In this document: piece after piece, positions 39,410 through 42,263 of the stretch
How the letters are laid out: each line of letters begins with the position of its first letter
Numbering within the stretch: the first letter of the stretch is position 1
Assembly (NCBI RefSeq): GCF_000239775.1
Contig: NZ_CAFI01000139.1
Location: 1-42,263 of the forward strand
Length of the DNA stretch: 42,263 nt
From: Bradyrhizobium sp. ORS 375
GTDB lineage: Bacteria > Pseudomonadota > Alphaproteobacteria > Rhizobiales > Xanthobacteraceae
Direction: 5' to 3'
Notes under the pieces: model-generated
The model's database searches: none
What the model saw: only the letters and a program-made list of their open reading frames with translations
Told to the model about the DNA's origin: nothing
Program-made: the position numbers and the translations under genes

Positions 39410-39488
39410 AGCGACGGACGCGACGACGCGTCGCGGACGGTTTGTTAACCTTCTCTGTCGCACGCGAACGTGATCGCGAGCTTTTCCA

Positions 39489-40181
39489 TCAGCCAGCCAC
39501 GATGAGCTGCTCGATCGCGTAGCCGTGGCGAATGACGCGGTTCCGCACCGGATCGACCAGCTCGAAATCAAAATGGTCGGCCGGGCGGATGCCGCCCTTG
39601 GCAGCGAAGGTGCCGCCGAACATCGCGGTGCCCTCCGGCATTCTCGCATCGCCATAGCGGCGCGCGATCAGATCCGCCGGCGCCAGCATGCCGCTCAGCG
39701 CACCCTCCTGATACAGCACGCGCTCGCCGCCGATGGTCGCATAGGCCCGCAGCATCAGCTGGTCCCAATGCGGGGCGACGTCGTCGACCAGCCACAGCTC
39801 TGATGCGACCGGCTTGTCGCACATCTGCTTGGACACGGTGATGTTGTAGGTCTCCACCTTGCGGTCGGTGTGGTCGGAGCCGACGCCGACGAGCAGCGTG
39901 CCGCCCGATTTCACCAGCACGAACTCGACCTCGCCCGAGGAGTCGCCGCCGCTGACCTCGATGCGATCAGCGGTCGTCAGCCGGCTCGCCGCGACCTCAT
40001 AATAGATCGGCGTCGTCGCCGGGCGGGGAATGCCGAGCTCCTCCAGCTCGGCGATGTGCTTGTCGCGCGCGACCGGATCCCGCCCGGTCCAGCCGGCGAT
40101 GACGAGACGGTTCAGCGTGACCGGCTGCCGCGTCGCCGTGCCGTCAGCGTGAACCAGGAAATCGATCATCGTGCCGCTCAT
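39489..40181 (-). CDS. DUF2848-family protein
   Basis: The 230-residue protein matches the DUF2848 family as I recall it: start MIDFLVHADGTATRQPVTLN, VIAGWTGRDPVARDKHIAELEELG, PIYYEVAASRLTT, GVGSDHTDRKVETYNITVSKQMCDK, GGTFAAKGGIRP. The family is of unknown function and is related in look to fumarylacetoacetate-hydrolase-like enzymes; members occur near amino-acid and organic-acid catabolism genes. It has no signal peptide. The ATG at 40181 follows GAGGCG; 40169 is an alternative. It is probably not part of the polysaccharide locus. It follows the DUF3422 gene after 115 bases. Confidence 0.82.
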   Translation of the reverse strand: MSGTMIDFLVHADGTATRQPVTLNRLVIAGWTGRDPVARDKHIAELEELGIPRPATTPIYYEVAASRLTTADRIEVSGGDSSGEVEFVLVKSGGTLLVGVGSDHTDRKVETYNITVSKQMCDKPVASELWLVDDVAPHWDQLMLRAYATIGGERVLYQEGALSGMLAPADLIARRYGDARMPEGTAMFGGTFAAKGGIRPADHFDFELVDPVRNRVIRHGYAIEQLIVAG

Positions 40182-40296
40182 CGTCGCATCGCCTCTGTCA
40201 GACCAGACCGCCGCTTAGCCGGACTGCCCGGCGCTGGCAAGCGAGCAGCCGGGGCCTCATGCTCCTCACCATGAAGGGTGGCATCTCGCCGCGCGC

Positions 40297-41622
40297 TCAC
40301 TCCTTGCCCGCCTTCTCCGCCTCGTGGTCCTCCTTGAGGTGCCGCTTGCGGATCTGGTGCGTGGTGAACCAGATCAGCGCGATCGCGATTGGCACGAAGG
40401 CGGCGGTGGCGAAGGTCGGGTCGACCGGCAGGCCGGCATCATGCGCGCCCTTGGCGAGATAGCCGAACAGGCTGACGACGTAGTAGCCGATCGCGGCCAC
40501 CGACAGGCCCTCGACCGTGCTCTGCAGGCGCAGCTGCAGCTTGGTGCGCTCGTTCATCGAGCGCAGCAGGTCGCGGTTCTGCTCCTCCAGCTCGACGTCG
40601 ACGCGGGTGCGCAGGAGGTCGGCGGCACGCGCCAGCTTGCGCGACAGGTTGTCCTGCCGCCGCTCCAGAGTCGTGAGCGTGCGCATCGCCGGCGCGATGC
40701 GGCGTGAGAGGAACGACGACCAGCTCGAATAGGGCGTAATCGGCTCGCCCTCGATCACCGTGAGCCGCGCCTGCACCAGCTCCCAATAGGCGCGGCTGGC
40801 GCCGAAGCGGAACAGCGTGCCGGTGGCGCCGCGCTCCAGCGACGCGGCGAGCTCGGTGAGTTCGTCGAGCAGGTGGTTGTTGATCTTCAGCGTCTCGGCG
40901 CCCTGCATCTCCGCCAGCACCTCGCCGAGCCGGCGCTCGATGCGGTCGACCTGCGGGGCCAGGTCGAGCGCCGCCGGCAGGCCGAGCAGCGCGAGCGTGC
41001 GATAGGTCTCGAGCTCCAGCACGCGCTGCACCAGCGCCCCCAGCCGCTCCGGCGTCGGCCCCTCGATGCACACGAGGATGCGGGTGAAGCCGTCGGCGTC
41101 GAGACGGAAGTCGGAGGCGAGCGCGCCGATCGAGCCCTTGACCGCGACCAGCGCGAGGCTGCTCTTGTCGAACAGCGCCTCGGCGCGCTTGACCGGATCG
41201 GTGACGCTCTCGACCCCGAGCTTGACCGCGACGAGGAGCTCACCGGACAGCTTGAGCGACGCGATCAGCGCCTGCAGCTCCGGCGCGATCGCGCCGAACG
41301 GCGGCCGCGGCGCATCGGAGGGCGGGCTCCAGATCCAGGTGAAGGTCGCGAACTCCGAATGCTGCTCCCAGCGCAGCCGCGCCGCGCCGACGGCGACCTG
41401 GTGATGCTTGATGCCGGGCTCCGGCGCCGGCGCGCCATTCGCGGCGCAGAACGCCGCCAGACTGTCGCGATCCGCCGCCGCGCTGTCGCCTTGGGCCATG
41501 ACCGCAAAGCGGATCACGGAGACCGGCTGCGTCAGCGGCGTAAACGGCCGCGCATGCACCTCGTTGAGGACGGCGTCGCGCAGGGAATGCTGGGTGAAGG
41601 CGGACATGTCGAGCGCGGTCAT
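40297..41622 (-). CDS. DUF3422-family membrane protein
   Basis: The frame is open to 41913, but the ATG at 41622 lies behind GGAG and starts at the conserved N-terminus (MSAFTQHSLRDAVLNEVHAR then PFTPL). The 441-residue protein has the DUF3422 layout: a soluble domain with TFTWIWSPPSDAP, a central coiled coil (LERRQDNLSRKLARAADLLR; LEEQNRDLLRSMNERTKLQL) and two C-terminal membrane helices (GLSVAAIGYYVVSLFGYLAKG and FVPIAIALIWFTTHQI). Function is unknown. It resembles membrane-anchored proteins with a large cytoplasmic coiled-coil, of the general kind seen in CorA-like architectures, but no transport motif is present. Confidence 0.85.
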   Translation of the reverse strand: MTALDMSAFTQHSLRDAVLNEVHARPFTPLTQPVSVIRFAVMAQGDSAAADRDSLAAFCAANGAPAPEPGIKHHQVAVGAARLRWEQHSEFATFTWIWSPPSDAPRPPFGAIAPELQALIASLKLSGELLVAVKLGVESVTDPVKRAEALFDKSSLALVAVKGSIGALASDFRLDADGFTRILVCIEGPTPERLGALVQRVLELETYRTLALLGLPAALDLAPQVDRIERRLGEVLAEMQGAETLKINNHLLDELTELAASLERGATGTLFRFGASRAYWELVQARLTVIEGEPITPYSSWSSFLSRRIAPAMRTLTTLERRQDNLSRKLARAADLLRTRVDVELEEQNRDLLRSMNERTKLQLRLQSTVEGLSVAAIGYYVVSLFGYLAKGAHDAGLPVDPTFATAAFVPIAIALIWFTTHQIRKRHLKEDHEAEKAGKE

Positions 41623-41884
41623 CGGCGGGCTCCATACGTACCGCAGCGTCGCGCCGGTGCGGCAATGTGTGTCGTCGATGAGCCTGCCACCGCGACGCGC
41701 GATGCATTCGATGCTGTCGCGCCTGAACCGATCACCCCCATCATGCTGCTCTTCACCTCCCCTGCTCCCGCGCGACTCCCGCATGTCGCACGCGTTGACA
41801 CCACTGTAGCGCAATTCGATGACGGCGCCACGGCTGCGGCGAAGCGCGCGGCAAGTGATGTCGGAGCGTCTTCGCGACAACCGG

Positions 41885-42002
41885 CCGTCGTCCCGGCGAA
41901 CGCCGGGACCCATACCGCGTGATCTGTCGAGGGATGTCGCTTCCAGTTGCCTGCCTCATACCGGCCGGCGGTTATGGGTCCCGGCGTTCGCCGGGACGAC
42001 GG
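41885..42002. repeat. Perfect 30-bp inverted repeat pair around a 58-bp spacer
   Basis: The 30 bases at 41885-41914 are repeated exactly, inverted, at 41973-42002. Each arm holds its own palindrome, TCCCGGCG/CGCCGGGA. The unit, beginning CGTCGTCCCGGCG and ending GGGACCCATA, looks like the dispersed palindromic (REP/BIME-like) unit I associate with Bradyrhizobium genomes. The two copies together can form a long hairpin. This also supports the taxonomic guess. Confidence 0.8.
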
Positions 42003-42115
42003 TGAGGGGCCACATCGGAGCGGCTCCGCCCCACAACGAACAGACACACCAAAATCTCCCGCGGCGCGCTGCACCCGAGATCATCATCAGCAAACCGCTC
42101 TCGACCATGCCGAGG

Positions 42116-42222
42116 GCGCAGGGAAGGCCGGGCCTCGACTGAGGCCCGTGGCCCGCCTGCGGAAAAAATTGCAGGCGGCAGGTACCACAGGTTCAGCCGG
42201 ACAGACCCGGCCCTCCCTGCGC
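42116..42222. other. Segment able to fold into a closed multi-stem structure
   Basis: Bases 42116-42132 pair with 42206-42222 over 17 positions with one mismatch. Inside lie GGGCCTC/GAGGCCC (42130-42147, partly competing with the outer stem) and CCGCCTGC/GCAGGCGG (42153-42178) around an A-rich loop. This could be a structured RNA or a long palindromic repeat unit. No promoter is evident, and the strand is unknown. Confidence 0.45.
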
Positions 42223-42263
42223 GATGGGTTTAACGGCTGCTCCGTGCTCTCCCCGGGGACCGG

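Larger units (their letters stand above)
39109..39488. other. Intergenic region upstream of the region B operon
   Basis: The 380 bases hold the promoter of the leftward operon and the terminator of the DUF2848 gene. Seen are a tandem GGATCGG pair eleven bases apart (39238-39255), two near matches to TTAA-N7-TTAA (GTAA-N7-TTAA at about 39234 and TAAA-N7-TTAAC at about 39178), a terminator-like hairpin (39317-39350), an 18-bp perfect palindrome (39392-39409) and CGCGAC/GTCGCG (39419-39435). No coding frame is convincing. Confidence 0.55.
41623..42263. other. Gene-free, repeat-rich right end
   Basis: About 640 bases have no convincing gene. The first 260 bases presumably hold the promoter of the DUF3422 gene. 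Then come the 30-bp inverted repeat pair (41885-42002) and the foldable segment (42116-42222). Open frames through here on either strand are shadows crossing the repeats. Confidence 0.6.

Noticed and set aside
41619-42074. Coding frame crossing the inverted repeats
   Set aside because: It reads through both repeat arms, has no domain and starts in a gene-free region; the repeats explain its openness.

Overview
The window is GC-rich, gene-dense alphaproteobacterial DNA. The paralogue mix (DUF2848, DUF3422, a LapG/BTLCP-type cysteine peptidase, an ExoY/WcaJ-type initiating transferase) and the palindromic repeat near the right end look like Bradyrhizobium or a close relative. This is an inference from family knowledge; no search was run. 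Almost the whole window (about 1-39.1 kb) is one surface-polysaccharide locus, followed by two ordinary household genes and a repeat-rich stretch. I saw no rRNA, tRNA, CRISPR array or complete insertion sequence.

Region A (1-21.3 kb) holds a nearly complete Wzx/Wzy-type exopolysaccharide system. It has an initiating undecaprenyl-phosphate hexose-1-phosphate transferase (3438-4985, +), two methyltransferases (one cut by the left edge), a CgeB-like glycosyltransferase and a Wzx-like flippase (5024-8285, -). A GT4 glycosyltransferase and a Wzy-like polymerase follow (8535-11143, +). A long leftward operon (19717 to 11207) then encodes an outer-membrane OPX lipoprotein, an O-antigen ligase/polymerase-like protein, a secreted Gly/Thr-rich protein, a Wzc-type tyrosine autokinase/co-polymerase, an unknown membrane-anchored protein, a GT4 and a GT2. 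At the left of this region are an RTX-type calcium-binding repeat protein, an orphan ParA/MinD-like ATPase and a small exported protein. A second, divergent ligase-like membrane protein is at 20019-21275.

Region C (21.3-28.1 kb) is accessory. It holds a LapG-family cysteine peptidase, a stand-alone helix-turn-helix protein that resembles OrfA of IS3-family elements, a Tat-exported beta-helix (pectate-lyase-like) protein, two small exported proteins, a GNAT acyltransferase and an exported clan-A glycoside hydrolase.

Region B (28.1-39.1 kb) is a second Wzx/Wzy-type gene set. It has a GT4 at 28128 (+) and a tightly overlapping leftward operon from 39108 to 29425: GT4, Wzz/Wzc-like co-polymerase without a tyrosine tail, GT4, Wzy-like polymerase, MurJ-like flippase, NodB-type polysaccharide deacetylase, GT4. 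This set has no initiating transferase and no OPX protein in the window, so it may borrow those of region A or depend on genes elsewhere.

Region D (39.1-42.3 kb) has DUF2848 and DUF3422 genes, an intergenic spacer with three palindromes, a perfect 30-bp inverted repeat and, at the right edge, a segment that can fold into a long closing stem with internal hairpins.

A working model is that region A initiates, assembles, flips, polymerises and exports a methylated polysaccharide. Region B makes a second (or longer, branched) polymer that is deacetylated and perhaps acylated. The beta-helix protein and the glycoside hydrolase would trim or clear polymer in the periplasm or outside. A TTAA-N7-TTAA (CtrA-type) site and the ParA-like ATPase hint at cell-cycle or polar control.
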